Of a DNA stretch of 64,000 nucleotides, positions 42,293 through 50,711 are shown in pieces (the first letter of the stretch is position 1; each line of letters begins with the position of its first letter). A program made the translations under genes and the position numbers. This DNA comes from Streptomyces sp. V3I7 (lineage in GTDB: Bacteria > Actinomycetota > Actinomycetes > Streptomycetales > Streptomycetaceae), in contig NZ_JAUSZK010000001.1 in the NCBI RefSeq assembly GCF_030817495.1, positions 6,100,001 through 6,164,000 on the forward strand. Reading direction: 5' to 3'. The notes beneath the pieces were generated by a model, which saw only the letters and a list, made by a program, of their open reading frames with translations, did no database searches and was not told the origin of the DNA.

Positions 42293-42748
42293 GAGCGCAC
42301 GATACGAGGTGCGGTTGGTTTTGTCGCCGATCCCTGCCCGATTCCGGGCAGGGATGGGAAGTTGGGGGTGCTGGAGTGTTGGGGGAGGGGGTTAGGGGAG
42401 GGGGCTGGGGGCGTGGCTGGTGGTCGCGGACCACGGGAACGAGCGTGATCACGCCCCACTCGGCCGCAGGCCCGCGAAACGCTTGAATTGCGAGGTCCCG
42501 CGATCGGCGGGACGCTGGTCGCATCAGGCTTGCGGCGTTCGGCGTGCGCCTTTCGGAGCGGTGGGCGTTCGCGAGCGGCAGGTGTCGGTGCCCGATCGGT
42601 CAGCGGCGGCCGGGGCGACCGAGGGCTGGACGGCGGCACCGGGGATCCGGACGTGGGGCCGGATGACGTGCGAAAGACCTCGGCGAGAACCTCTCACCCG
42701 GCGGCCGGCGGTGGACCCGGGTTCGTCGTCGTCTCCTAGGAGATCACC
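42293..42748. other. Intergenic region with a G-run-rich tract
   Basis: The 456 bases between the HAD gene and the BBE oxidase hold no convincing ORF. Bases 42359-42414 have many runs of four or five G on the plus strand separated by short loops, which could fold into a G-quadruplex. An AGGAG before 42749 is the ribosome site of the next gene. Confidence 0.5.
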
Positions 42749-44128
42749 ATGGAGAGCGCGATCCTGGACCTGATGCGGGCTGAGCTGCGCGGACCGGTCA
42801 TCGGGCCGCACGACCCCGACTACACCGAGGCACGCAAGGTGTACAACGCGATGATCGACAAGCGTCCCGCCGCTCTCATCGAGTGCCGGGACGCCGGTGA
42901 CGTCATGGCGGCGCTCGCCTTCATCCGGGACAACGGCCTGGAACTCGCCGTGCGCGGCGGCGGGCACAGCGGTCCCGGGCTGTGCCTGGTGGACGGCGGC
43001 GTCACCATCGACCTGGCGCCGATGCGCTGGGTGCATGTCGACCCCGACGCGCGGACCGCCCAGGTGGGCGCCGGCAGTCGGCTCGGCGACCTCGACCACG
43101 CCACGCACGCCTTCGGGCTGGCCACCCCCGCGGGCATCGTCTCGATGACGGGCGTGGGAGGTCTGACCCTCGGCGGCGGCCATGGCTACCTCACCCGCAA
43201 GTACGGCCTGACCGTGGACAACCTGCTGGCCGCGGACGTCGTCCTGGCCGACGGCAGCTACATCACCGCGAGCGAGACCGAGCACCCGGACCTGTTCTGG
43301 GCCCTGCGCGGTGGCGGCGGCAACTTCGGCGTCGTCACCTCCTTCACGTACCAGCTCCACCCGGTGGACACCGTCGGCGTCGGGATCACCGTCTGGCCCG
43401 TCGAGAAGACCCGCGACGTGCTGGCGTGGTACCGCGAGTACCTGCCCCAGGCCCCCGAGGACGTGTACGGCTTCTTCATGCTGCTCACGATCCCGCCCGG
43501 CCCGCCGTTCCCCGAGGAACTCCACGGCAAGAAGATGTGCGGCATCGTCTGGTGCCACACCGGGGACCTGGACGGCTTCGAGGAAGACCTCACCGTGGTC
43601 GACGAGCCGGGAACGCCGGACTTCCACTTCACGGCGCCCATGCCCTATCCCATCCTGCAGAGCCTCTTCGACGAGCTGATCCCCACCGGCTACCAGTGGT
43701 ACTGGCGCGGCGACTTCTTCGACCGCATCCCCGACCCGGCCATGGGCGTCCACCTCGAGTACGGCGAGAAGCTGCCGACCCCCCTCTCGCTGATGCACCT
43801 CTACCCGGTCGACGCGGCCGCCCACCGCCCGGGCCCCGACGACACCGCCTGGAGCTACCGCGACGCCGTCTGGTCCGGCGTCTTCGCAGGCATCGACCCC
43901 GATCCGGCCAACGCCGGTGCCATCAAGGAGTGGTGCGTCGACTACTGGCGGGACATACACCCGTACTCGATGGGCGGTTCGTACGTGAACTTCATGGGTG
44001 AGGGCGAGGGCCAGGAACGGGTCCGGGCCACCTACGGCGACCATTACGACCGGCTTGCGCAGGTCAAGCGGACGTACGACCCGTACAACCTCTTCCACGC
44101 CAACCAGAACATCGACCCGGCGCCCTGA
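42749..44128 (+). CDS. BBE-type FAD-dependent oxidase
   Basis: The 459-residue protein has the FAD-binding-4 domain with VRGGGHSGPGLCLVDGG (near 67-83), where the His is the covalent flavin site, then GVGGLTLGGGHGYLTRKYGL. The C-terminal berberine-bridge motif is YDPYNLFHANQNI. There is no signal peptide, so it is cytoplasmic. BBE enzymes oxidise sugars, lactones or alkaloid-like intermediates. It stands alone, and its substrate cannot be inferred. Confidence 0.92.
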   Translation: MESAILDLMRAELRGPVIGPHDPDYTEARKVYNAMIDKRPAALIECRDAGDVMAALAFIRDNGLELAVRGGGHSGPGLCLVDGGVTIDLAPMRWVHVDPDARTAQVGAGSRLGDLDHATHAFGLATPAGIVSMTGVGGLTLGGGHGYLTRKYGLTVDNLLAADVVLADGSYITASETEHPDLFWALRGGGGNFGVVTSFTYQLHPVDTVGVGITVWPVEKTRDVLAWYREYLPQAPEDVYGFFMLLTIPPGPPFPEELHGKKMCGIVWCHTGDLDGFEEDLTVVDEPGTPDFHFTAPMPYPILQSLFDELIPTGYQWYWRGDFFDRIPDPAMGVHLEYGEKLPTPLSLMHLYPVDAAAHRPGPDDTAWSYRDAVWSGVFAGIDPDPANAGAIKEWCVDYWRDIHPYSMGGSYVNFMGEGEGQERVRATYGDHYDRLAQVKRTYDPYNLFHANQNIDPAP

Positions 44129-44146
44129 AGCGGGGACGCTCGGACC

Positions 44147-44527
44147 TCAACGCCGGGCCAGCGCCAGCACGCTCAGGCCGAACATCAGGACGCCCAGGGG
44201 GAGATGGACCGACGGGACGTGTGCGATGCCGAGGACGACCTGGATCGAGGCGAGCGCGAGGAAACCGGTGGCGTGCCAGACAGGGCGGGGCGAGCCGCCG
44301 CCCGGCTTCCACGCCAGCACCGCCGCGAGGACGTACAGCATCGACGCCCCGTACATCACGCGCGCTCCGACGCTGTGCAGCGTCTCTCCGTAGTGCGCGG
44401 TCAGCAACAGCCCGGCGGAGACCGCCTGGAGGAAGATGGTCAGGGTCTGCAGGGCGATGGCGATCCGCAGGAACGAGGAACCACCGCGCTGTGCGTTCGC
44501 CGTCGCCGTCGTCATCTGAGTGGCCAT
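44147..44527 (-). CDS. Small four-helix membrane protein, divergent from ECF41 gene
   Basis: The 126-residue protein has four hydrophobic segments: FLRIAIALQTLTIFLQAVSA, ARVMYGASMLYVLAAVLAW, ATGFLALASIQVVLGIAHV and LPLGVLMFGLSVLALA. Its layout recalls DUF6220-type membrane proteins, but I am not sure. ECF41 sigma factors often control one divergent gene next to them, so this is its probable target, read from the region with the direct repeat. Confidence 0.78.
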   Translation of the reverse strand: MATQMTTATANAQRGGSSFLRIAIALQTLTIFLQAVSAGLLLTAHYGETLHSVGARVMYGASMLYVLAAVLAWKPGGGSPRPVWHATGFLALASIQVVLGIAHVPSVHLPLGVLMFGLSVLALARR

Positions 44528-44545
44528 GTCGCCGCCCCCGTTTCC

Positions 44546-44581
44546 GCCTCTCGGGCAGTAGGTCTGCCTCTCGGGCAGTAG
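44546..44581. repeat. 16-bp direct repeat with 20-bp period upstream of the ECF41 gene
   Basis: GCCTCTCGGGCAGTAG occurs at 44546-44561 and again at 44566-44581. The spacing of 20 bases, about two helical turns, fits cooperative binding on one face of DNA. It lies between the divergent membrane protein gene and the sigma factor. Confidence 0.8.
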
Positions 44582-44649
44582 ATCGATAAGGTCTCACCAG
44601 CCCGACGACGCGGGCCTGCGAAAGGTAAGGCGAGGGGGCGGCCGGAAGC

Positions 44650-45585
44650 ATGGGAAGTGTCGGGACCAGCACGGATGAGATAGCCGGCGAGCGGGGCCAA
44701 CTCATCAACGTTGCCTACCGGTTGCTCGGTTCGGTGACTGAGGCCGAGGACGCCGTACAGGATGCGTACGCACGCTGGTACGGGCTGCCACGAAGCCGCC
44801 GGGAGGAGATCATCTCGCCCGGAGCCTGGCTGACGACGGTGACCGGCCGTATCTGCCTGGACCTGCTCGGCTCGGCACGAGCCCGCCGCGAACGCTACGT
44901 CGGCGCATGGCTGCCCGAACCGCTGCCCGACCGCACGGAGTTGGAACACGCGGACGGCACCGACCTGGCCGGCCCCGGGGACCCCGCCGACCAGATCGTC
45001 CTGGACGAGTCCGTGGCCATGGCCTTCCTCGTCGTCCTGGAGTCGATGACGCCCGCCGAGCGGGTGGCGTTCGTCCTGCACGACGTCTTCCGGTACCCGT
45101 TCGCCGAGATCGCCGGCGTTCTCGGCCGGACCCCGGCGGCCTGCAAGCAACTGGCGTCCTCCGCGCGGCGGCGAGTGAGTGCCGCGCGTGCTCCGGTGAC
45201 GACGCCGGCGCCGTCACCGGTGACTGGCCGGGCCGACGTCGTGAAGCACGTCAAAGAGGCCTGGGAGACCAAGGACATCGCGGCTCTCGTCGGTCTCCTC
45301 GACCCGGCCGCCGTGATGACCGCCGACGGGGGCGGAATGGCCGGCGCCGCCCTGCGCCCGGTCGAGGGCGGCGCGCGCATCGCCCGGTACATGGTCGCCA
45401 TCGCCGACAAGGCGCCGGGACTCGAACTCCTGGAGCGGTCGGTCAACGGCGTGCCGGGCCTGGTGGCCCAGCGCGCCGGCGTCGTCGCGACCGTAGCCGC
45501 GTTCGACGTCTCCGACGGGCGCGTCACCCGTATCTGGGCAGTCCGCAACCCGGAGAAGCTGAGGGCGTGGGGGCGGGAGGACTAG
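44650..45585 (+). CDS. ECF41-family sigma factor with SnoaL-like C-terminal domain
   Basis: The 311-residue protein has sigma2 (LINVAYRLLGSVTEAEDAVQ), sigma4 (MTPAERVAFVLHDVFRYPFA) and a C-terminal NTF2/SnoaL-like domain. All three ECF41 marks are present: WLPEPLPD after sigma2, DGGG near 235 and NPEKL at the C-terminus. In ECF41 the C-terminal domain regulates activity in place of an anti-sigma factor. The usual neighbours (carboxymuconolactone decarboxylase or oxidoreductase) are missing, and a small membrane gene diverges from it. Confidence 0.92.
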   Translation: MGSVGTSTDEIAGERGQLINVAYRLLGSVTEAEDAVQDAYARWYGLPRSRREEIISPGAWLTTVTGRICLDLLGSARARRERYVGAWLPEPLPDRTELEHADGTDLAGPGDPADQIVLDESVAMAFLVVLESMTPAERVAFVLHDVFRYPFAEIAGVLGRTPAACKQLASSARRRVSAARAPVTTPAPSPVTGRADVVKHVKEAWETKDIAALVGLLDPAAVMTADGGGMAGAALRPVEGGARIARYMVAIADKAPGLELLERSVNGVPGLVAQRAGVVATVAAFDVSDGRVTRIWAVRNPEKLRAWGRED

Positions 45586-46040
45586 GGCCTGTCTGGCGTT
45601 GTGATCAGTGGTTGGGTTGGAGGCTGCGGATCCAGAGGAGTGCGGCGCGGAGTTCGAGTCCGGCCTGGTAGTTGGCGGGGTCTTCGTCGTAGCGGGTGGC
45701 GAGGCCCCACCATGCTTTGATCTTGTTGATGCCGCGTTCGACGGTGTTCTGCTCGCGGTAGAGGTCGGGATCGCAGGTGACCGGTCGGCCGCCTGACCGG
45801 CCCTTTTCTCCCGTTTCGCGGCCTGGTCCCGCGGCTCGGAGATCACGGCTTTGATTCCGCGTCTGCGCAGGTAGGCTCGGTTTTTCGGGATGAGTAGGCC
45901 TCGTCCCCGGCGACCGTCGCCGGGCCGGGTGCGGCGCCTGCCGACCGGCTGGCGGATCCGGATCCGTTCCAGGACAGGAACGAATTGAGGGCTGTCGCCG
46001 GCCTGCCCGGCCGTGACCAGGATGGCCATTGGGCGGCAGT
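45586..46040 (-). pseudogene. Truncated, frameshifted IS5-family transposase with one element end
   Basis: The minus strand encodes MAILVTAGQAGDSPQFVPVL and ERIRIRQPVGRRR, loses frame, and continues SRKNRAYLRRRGIKAVISEP and EQNTVERGINKIKAWWGLAT to a stop at 45605. The element end CTAGGGCCTGTCTGGCG begins at 45582, directly at the sigma factor stop. The N-terminal part is missing beyond about 46040. It is a dead copy related to the fragments at 35053 and 51310. Confidence 0.85.
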
Positions 46041-46223
46041 CTCAAATCCGTGGCACTTCCTCGCGAGGGCGAGGGCGAGATCAGGCGGCTTGCCCGTGTC
46101 GGCCGAGTGCACCACGCTGAGCCCCGAGCACGAGGACTACCGGCGAGCCCAGATCGCGCACCGATGAGTTTCCCACGCCGCGCTGGTCTATACGCCGGAC
46201 GCCCACGGACGGAAGGCTGGGCC

Positions 46224-46790
46224 ATGCGGAAACTGATCTACGGCATGAACCTGACCCTGGACGGCTACATCGCCGCGGCCGGCGACGACATCGGCTGGAG
46301 CGGCCCGCCAAGCGACGAGCTGTTCCAGTGGTGGCTCGATCACGAACAGGCGAGTGGCCTGTCGCTGTATGGGCGCAAGCTATGGGAGACGATGAGCTCC
46401 TACTGGCCGACCGGCGACCAGCAGCCCAACGCCACCCCTGCGGAGATCGAGTTCGCGCGGAACTGGCGGGACACGCCGAAGGTGGTGTTCTCCTCGACGA
46501 TCGACAAGGTCGACTGGAACACCCGCCTGGTCACCGGCGACGCGATCGCCGAGATCACCCGGCTCAAGGCCGAGGACGGCGGACCAATGAACATCGGCGG
46601 CGCAACGCTCGCCGGGTCGGCCATGCGCGCCGGGCTGATCGACGAGTACGCGATCGCCACCTATCCGGTCCTGGTGGGCGGCGGCACGCCGTTCTTCACC
46701 GCGCTGGACAGCTGGGTGAACCTGAACCTGGTGGAGACGCGGACGTTTCCCGGCGGCGTGGTCCTGACCAGGTACGAGACGAGGCGCTGA
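46224..46790 (+). CDS. Dihydrofolate-reductase-like (RibD C-terminal) family protein
   Basis: The 188-residue protein begins at ATG 46224 behind GGAAGG. It has KLIYGMNLTLDGYIAAAGDD, GLSLYGRKLWETM, KVVFSSTIDKVDWNTRLV, PMNIGGATLAGSAMRAGLID and a C-terminal FPGGVVLTRYE. This is the YyaP/RibD-C group, NADPH-dependent reductases of unknown substrate. It is intact although it is flanked by IS debris. Confidence 0.9.
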   Translation: MRKLIYGMNLTLDGYIAAAGDDIGWSGPPSDELFQWWLDHEQASGLSLYGRKLWETMSSYWPTGDQQPNATPAEIEFARNWRDTPKVVFSSTIDKVDWNTRLVTGDAIAEITRLKAEDGGPMNIGGATLAGSAMRAGLIDEYAIATYPVLVGGGTPFFTALDSWVNLNLVETRTFPGGVVLTRYETRR

Positions 46791-47121
46791 GCAGCAGCAC
46801 CCCACGCGCCAGGGACTGTCTCAAGGTGATTTGGGTAGCGGTGCGGATAGCAGAACCTCAGTGCTCCCACCACGTCGTCGCTGTCCTCACCACGAACACG
46901 CCGAGAACCTGCCGTGGTGCCAGCTGACGTCCCCACGGCAAGTGACTCCGTCACTTCGAAACACCACCTAGTCTCACGGTGATGTCGTATACGACATCGG
47001 TACGACACAGCCCGTGAGATTACGACATCAGCCGCGAGACCCTGCAATAGAGATCACAACTCCAGACACCCCCCAGGCCTGCCCGGCGAGGGGGTGCCTT
47101 CACGTCTCGGCGCGGCGGAAC
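46791..47121. promoter_or_regulatory. Intergenic region with an 18-bp perfect palindrome
   Basis: These 331 bases lie between two convergent genes and are relatively AT-rich. GATGTCGTATACGACATC at 46981-46998 is a perfect palindrome, and the half TACGACATCA recurs at 47021. Such sites usually bind a dimeric repressor, but neither flanking gene starts here, so the regulated gene may have been lost or be a short unannotated one. Confidence 0.55.
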
Positions 47122-47862
47122 TTACGGTTTGTGGGTTACCCAGATCAGTTCCGCCGGCCAGCGGTGTGCCCAGTCGGGTGGGTCGGTTTCGTTGTAGCCG
47201 TTGGGTGTTCCGAGTTCGGGCCGCGGCTCGATGAGGTCGTCGATGATGAGACCCGCGCCGCGCAGGACCTTGACCCAGTCGCCGTAGGTGAGCTGATAGC
47301 TGGTCGCGCCGTCGTCTTCGGCGATGGTGTTCAGCCCGAAGTAGTCCTGCTGCAGCGTCGTGGTCACGCGGCTGGCGGCTTCGTCGTAGCAAGCTTCGAA
47401 CCATGGGCTGGCGACGTTGAACACCAGGCGCCCGCCTCGGCCCAAGACGCGTGCGGCCTGCGGGACGGCCAGGTGTGGGGGCGCCCAGCTGAGCCCACCG
47501 AAGTCGCAGAACACCAAGTCGAAGCTGTCGGCGGCGAAGGGGAGTTGTTCGGCGGCGCCTTGCACTAGCGGGTAGCGGGCCGCTCCCATCGCGCGGGCCG
47601 CTGCGGCGAGTTGGGCTTCGGACAGGTCGAGCCCGACCATGGTGGCGCCCTCGGCGGCGAGCGCCCTGGACCACTGGCCGGCGCCGCAGCCGAGTTCGAG
47701 GACGCGCTTGCCAGTGACGTCGCCCAGGGCGTGCAGGTGCGCGTCGGGGATGGAGTACATGCCCCACAGCCGGGGTGTGGCGCCGATTTGCGGGTCGTGC
47801 TCGTGCTGGTAGGCGCTGTTGATCTGGTTCCAGAGCCGCCGGTTGGCGGGGATGCTGTCCAC
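47122..47862 (-). CDS. Class I SAM-dependent methyltransferase
   Basis: The 246-residue protein starts at GTG 47862 behind GGAG with MDSIPANRRLWNQINSAYQ. The SAM site is VLELGCGAGQWSRALA (near 53-68), and later motifs are GLDLSEAQLAAAAR, LVQGAAEQLPFAADSFDLVF and VLGRGGRLVFNVASPW. Similar small methyltransferases act on diverse metabolites. It ends WVTHKP. It lies 110 bases from the left end of the IS701 element and is read leftward away from it. Confidence 0.88.
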   Translation of the reverse strand: MDSIPANRRLWNQINSAYQHEHDPQIGATPRLWGMYSIPDAHLHALGDVTGKRVLELGCGAGQWSRALAAEGATMVGLDLSEAQLAAAARAMGAARYPLVQGAAEQLPFAADSFDLVFCDFGGLSWAPPHLAVPQAARVLGRGGRLVFNVASPWFEACYDEAASRVTTTLQQDYFGLNTIAEDDGATSYQLTYGDWVKVLRGAGLIIDDLIEPRPELGTPNGYNETDPPDWAHRWPAELIWVTHKP

Positions 47863-48026
47863 GTGCCGACTCCAGCACTGCCTGCCGGGGGCGGTCAACA
47901 CGATTAGGGCACTGGCCGGCCCTCGCCTCGGTCCGGCCCTGGCTCGGCCCATGATCCGCCGGACGAGCCCTAGTAGTGCTTCGTTACGTCGGGTGATCTC
48001 GTCTGGTGGTGGGCAGCCTTTCCGGT

Positions 48027-49256
48027 ATGAGGTTGAGGGAAGTGGAACGGCTCCGGGGTGAGTTAGCGGAGTTCGTCGCCGATGTGTTCGGGTCGGTGCC
48101 GCGGCGGGATCAACGCCGCTGGGGCGAGTGTTATCTGCGGGGTCTGATGCTGGACGGCCGCCGGAAGTCGGTCCAGCCGATGGCGGAACGGCTGCCGGAC
48201 GGGAACATGCAGGCCCTGCAGCAGTTCGTGAACCAATCGCCGTGGGAGTGGTCGCCGGTGCGGCGGCGGATCGCCGAGCGGCTGTGCAAGGTGATCGCTC
48301 CCGATGTGTGGGTGGTCGACGACGTGTCGTTTCCCAAGTGCGGCACCGCGTCGGTCGGGGTGGCCCGGCAGTACTGCGGAGCGTTGGGCAAGCGGGCCAA
48401 CTGCCAGGTCGCGGTCAGTGTCCACGCGGCCACCGACACCGCCTCGTGCCCGCTGGAGTGGGAGTTGTTCCTGCCCGAGGAATGGGCGGGGGACCAGCTG
48501 CGGCGCCGACGGGCCGGGGTGCCCGACGAGGTCGAGCACGCGTCCAAGACACGTCTGGCACTCGGCCTGCTGGACCGGCTCGCCGGCCAGGGGCTGGTGG
48601 TGCCGGTGATCGTGGCGGACGCAGGCTATGGCCGCAGCGTCTCCTTCCGGCTCGCGCTGGAGGAACGCGGCTGGTCCTACGTGATGGCGGTGGATCCCAA
48701 GGAGATCGCTCGGCCTGCGACGGCTGAGCCGTCTCAGCCTGCCTATGGCGGGCTGGGGCCGCCCACCCTGCCCCGTTACCGCGGGCCTGCCCGGCCCCTG
48801 CCCGACCTCATCGACGCCGGTACCCGCTTCGAGGAGGTCACATGGCGGCAGGGCAGCAAAGGCGCGATGACCTCGCGTTTCGCCATGCTGAAAGTGCGGC
48901 CGTCGGGAAAGGAAGCCACCCGCACCGCGCAGGAACAGGCTGGCGGACGCAGCCGCTGGGACGGAGTGCTGCCGCTGCGGACCCTGCTTGTCGAGCAGCC
49001 CGAAGACGCGTCGGAGCCGACCGGCTACTGGATGAGCAACCTGCCCGCCAGCACCCCGATCGCCGACCTGGTGCGGTGGGCGAAGATGCGCTGGCGGATC
49101 GAGCACGACTACCGCGAACTCAAGCATGGCCTGGGCCTGGACCACTTCGAGGGCCGCACCTGGCGCGGCTGGCACCACCACGTCACCCTCGTCACCGCAG
49201 CCCAGGCCTTCCTCACCCTCAGGCGGCTCGACCCAAAAGCCCAGACGCCGGCCTGA
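48027..49256 (+). CDS. IS701-family transposase with a possible -1 frameshift extension
   Basis: The zero-frame product has 409 residues from MRLREVERLRGELAEFV. DDE-type landmarks include VVDDVSFPKCGTASVGVARQ, VPVIVADAGYGRSVSFRLAL and WRIEHDYRELKHGLGLDHFE. It stops after LRRLDPKAQTPA. In the -1 frame the sequence continues SPDAGLTLYQVLDTLQDLLK then CWTGTCTTCGRTLP to 49372, matching the usual end of the family with its Cys-x-x-Cys. A -1 slippery heptamer sits exactly at the switch. Either the full 448-residue transposase is made by frameshifting, or a mutation has cut the tail. Confidence 0.9.
   Translation: MRLREVERLRGELAEFVADVFGSVPRRDQRRWGECYLRGLMLDGRRKSVQPMAERLPDGNMQALQQFVNQSPWEWSPVRRRIAERLCKVIAPDVWVVDDVSFPKCGTASVGVARQYCGALGKRANCQVAVSVHAATDTASCPLEWELFLPEEWAGDQLRRRRAGVPDEVEHASKTRLALGLLDRLAGQGLVVPVIVADAGYGRSVSFRLALEERGWSYVMAVDPKEIARPATAEPSQPAYGGLGPPTLPRYRGPARPLPDLIDAGTRFEEVTWRQGSKGAMTSRFAMLKVRPSGKEATRTAQEQAGGRSRWDGVLPLRTLLVEQPEDASEPTGYWMSNLPASTPIADLVRWAKMRWRIEHDYRELKHGLGLDHFEGRTWRGWHHHVTLVTAAQAFLTLRRLDPKAQTPA
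49232..49238 (+). promoter_or_regulatory. Slippery heptamer C CCA AAA in the transposase gene
   Basis: The codons GAC CCA AAA contain C CCA AAA in the X XXY YYZ register. A -1 slip here reads CCC AAA AGC and joins the conserved C-terminal frame. A stem CAGGTCCT (49265-49272) with AGGACCTG (49284-49291) lies downstream, further than the classical distance. Confidence 0.6.
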
Positions 49257-49386
49257 CCCTCTACCAGGTCCTCGACACACTCCAGGACCTGCTGAAGTGC
49301 TGGACCGGCACCTGCACCACCTGCGGCCGAACCCTGCCAAGAAACAGCCGCAGAGACAGAAGCAGAACCTAACGAAGCACTACTAG

Positions 49387-49927
49387 GGCCTGTCCGGCGG
49401 ATCAGGTCGCGGGAAAGCTACGGCGCCTGATCAGTGCAGGTGAGCGGGGTCTGGTGAATCCAGCTGCAAGGCGGAGGAGGGCGTCGACGCGATGGGGGGC
49501 CCGCCCGCGCGAACGGAGCCGAGCCGCCGACGCGGCACCACCGGAGTACGACAGCGCCAGCACCAGCTCAGACTCCCGCCGAGCTGTGCATGGAGAGCCA
49601 CGGTGATGCCGTCGGCTCTCAGGGAGAGAAGCCCGTTCACGAAGTGGGTCACACCGAAGCAGAGCGCGGAAGTCAGGGCCAGCGTCTCACCCGCGGGCGA
49701 TCCCCGCGGGCAGCGGCTGCCCTTCCCTCGGTGGTGCGGCGTCGACAGGACACAGACATCCCGAGGGGCTTACCCGGGATTGTCGTGCTGATGGCCACCG
49801 CCCGGGCGCCGGTCACGCGCCGCACCTCAGACGGACTGTGCCGGAACAGGCCCTGAGGCTCTTCGCGCGAGCGGGGCGAACCCTCGGAGGGCACGCCGCT
49901 GTCCTCCCCCCCGGCCCGCATTCAGGG
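49387..49927. other. Intergenic region beyond the IS701 element
   Basis: It starts with GGCCTGTCCGGCGGATCA, the right arm of the target palindrome and similar to IS5-type ends in this window. Beyond that, short open stretches occur on both strands, but none has a start with a ribosome site or a family I recognise. It is probably decayed mobile DNA. Confidence 0.4.
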
Positions 49928-50149
49928 CTATTCCTTGACCGGATCGGAGCCTGCCCGCTGGACGATCCGATCGCCGACCGCGATCGAATTCCAGAGACGG
50001 CGGCTGATACGGACCTTGGCTGATTCACCGTCGGTAAGGCGGACCTCGACGAAGTGGTACATGTTCGAGCCGTCGAGCATGCCCCGTGATTTGTCGGTGA
50101 CGACGCCTTCCCAGGCATCATTTCGTTCTGCTTTGCGCGAATTGAACAT
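49928..50149 (-). CDS. Small conserved protein (73 residues)
   Basis: The protein reads MFNSRKAERNDAWEGVVTDK then SRGMLDGSNMYHFVEVRLTD, VRISRRLWNSI and VGDRIVQRAGSDPVKE, a compact beta-barrel-like pattern seen in many Streptomyces small proteins (a DUF7489-like family, from memory). The start at 50149 lacks a strong ribosome site, and an upstream in-frame ATG at 50245 is less likely. Function is unknown. Confidence 0.65.
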   Translation of the reverse strand: MFNSRKAERNDAWEGVVTDKSRGMLDGSNMYHFVEVRLTDGESAKVRISRRLWNSIAVGDRIVQRAGSDPVKE

Positions 50150-50284
50150 GATGGCGAGTCTACGAGGACGGGTTGCCGGCCTTGGAGTGCCTCGGGGCAC
50201 ATCCTGGGGGTGACACCTGTCATGCCGCTTGCGCTGTTTCCTCACTCCGAGGCCCTTTTTCTGCGCACGTCCAGTGCGATCCGG

Positions 50285-50470
50285 TCAGGACGTGGGCGCG
50301 TCCAGCTTCGGCTTCCGCTTTACATCAGTCACGTTCACGCCCTCCGTCTCCGGAGCCTCCAACGCGTTGGCGATTACCCCGCTGCTGGTGCTGGTGACCT
50401 CCAAAGCCAGATGGCTGCCTATCATGCGCAAGTCCAGCCTTGCCCGGGGCACGCCCGCTTGGTTCGGCAT
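50285..50470 (-). CDS. Possible small hypothetical protein or gene fragment
   Basis: The 61-residue frame ends SGVIANALEAPETEGVNVTD, VKRKPKLDAPTS and has GC-rich third positions like true genes. No ribosome site precedes ATG 50470, and no family was recognised. It may be the end of a truncated gene. The rest of the gap 50150-50711 shows nothing else of note. Confidence 0.35.
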   Translation of the reverse strand: MPNQAGVPRARLDLRMIGSHLALEVTSTSSGVIANALEAPETEGVNVTDVKRKPKLDAPTS

Positions 50471-50711
50471 CTGGGCGCGCCGTCGTGATCTCGCGTCGCA
50501 TGCCAGGAGCAGGCGTGTGCGGGTGTGGTTTCGGGGCGTCGGGCGGAGGAGTTCGGCGTGCGGTGTGTGCGGCGCCGGGCGAGGCTGGACGCATGCCCAC
50601 CCGTCGCGTCGTCGTCTCACCGCCCAGCGAGGTAGGGGGCCCGTCGCGTGTACGTCGACGGCCTGGTGTTGCGAGACGTCATCTCATTTGGCTCCGAGGA
50701 AAGTGCCCGTC

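Larger units (their letters stand above)
47974..49382 (+). mobile_element. IS701-family insertion sequence, apparently complete
   Basis: The element begins TAGTGCTTCGTTA and ends TAACGAAGCACTA, a perfect 13-base terminal inverted repeat, and is flanked by CTAG at 47970-47973 and 49383-49386 as a target duplication. It carries one transposase gene, and its length of 1409 bases is usual for the family. It sits at the centre of a larger palindrome (47952-47969 with 49387-49404). Confidence 0.92.

Noticed and set aside
47014..47110. A possible tRNA gene or tRNA-type attachment site near the IS701 element
   Set aside because: No cloverleaf could be drawn. The stretch holds only half-sites of the palindrome.
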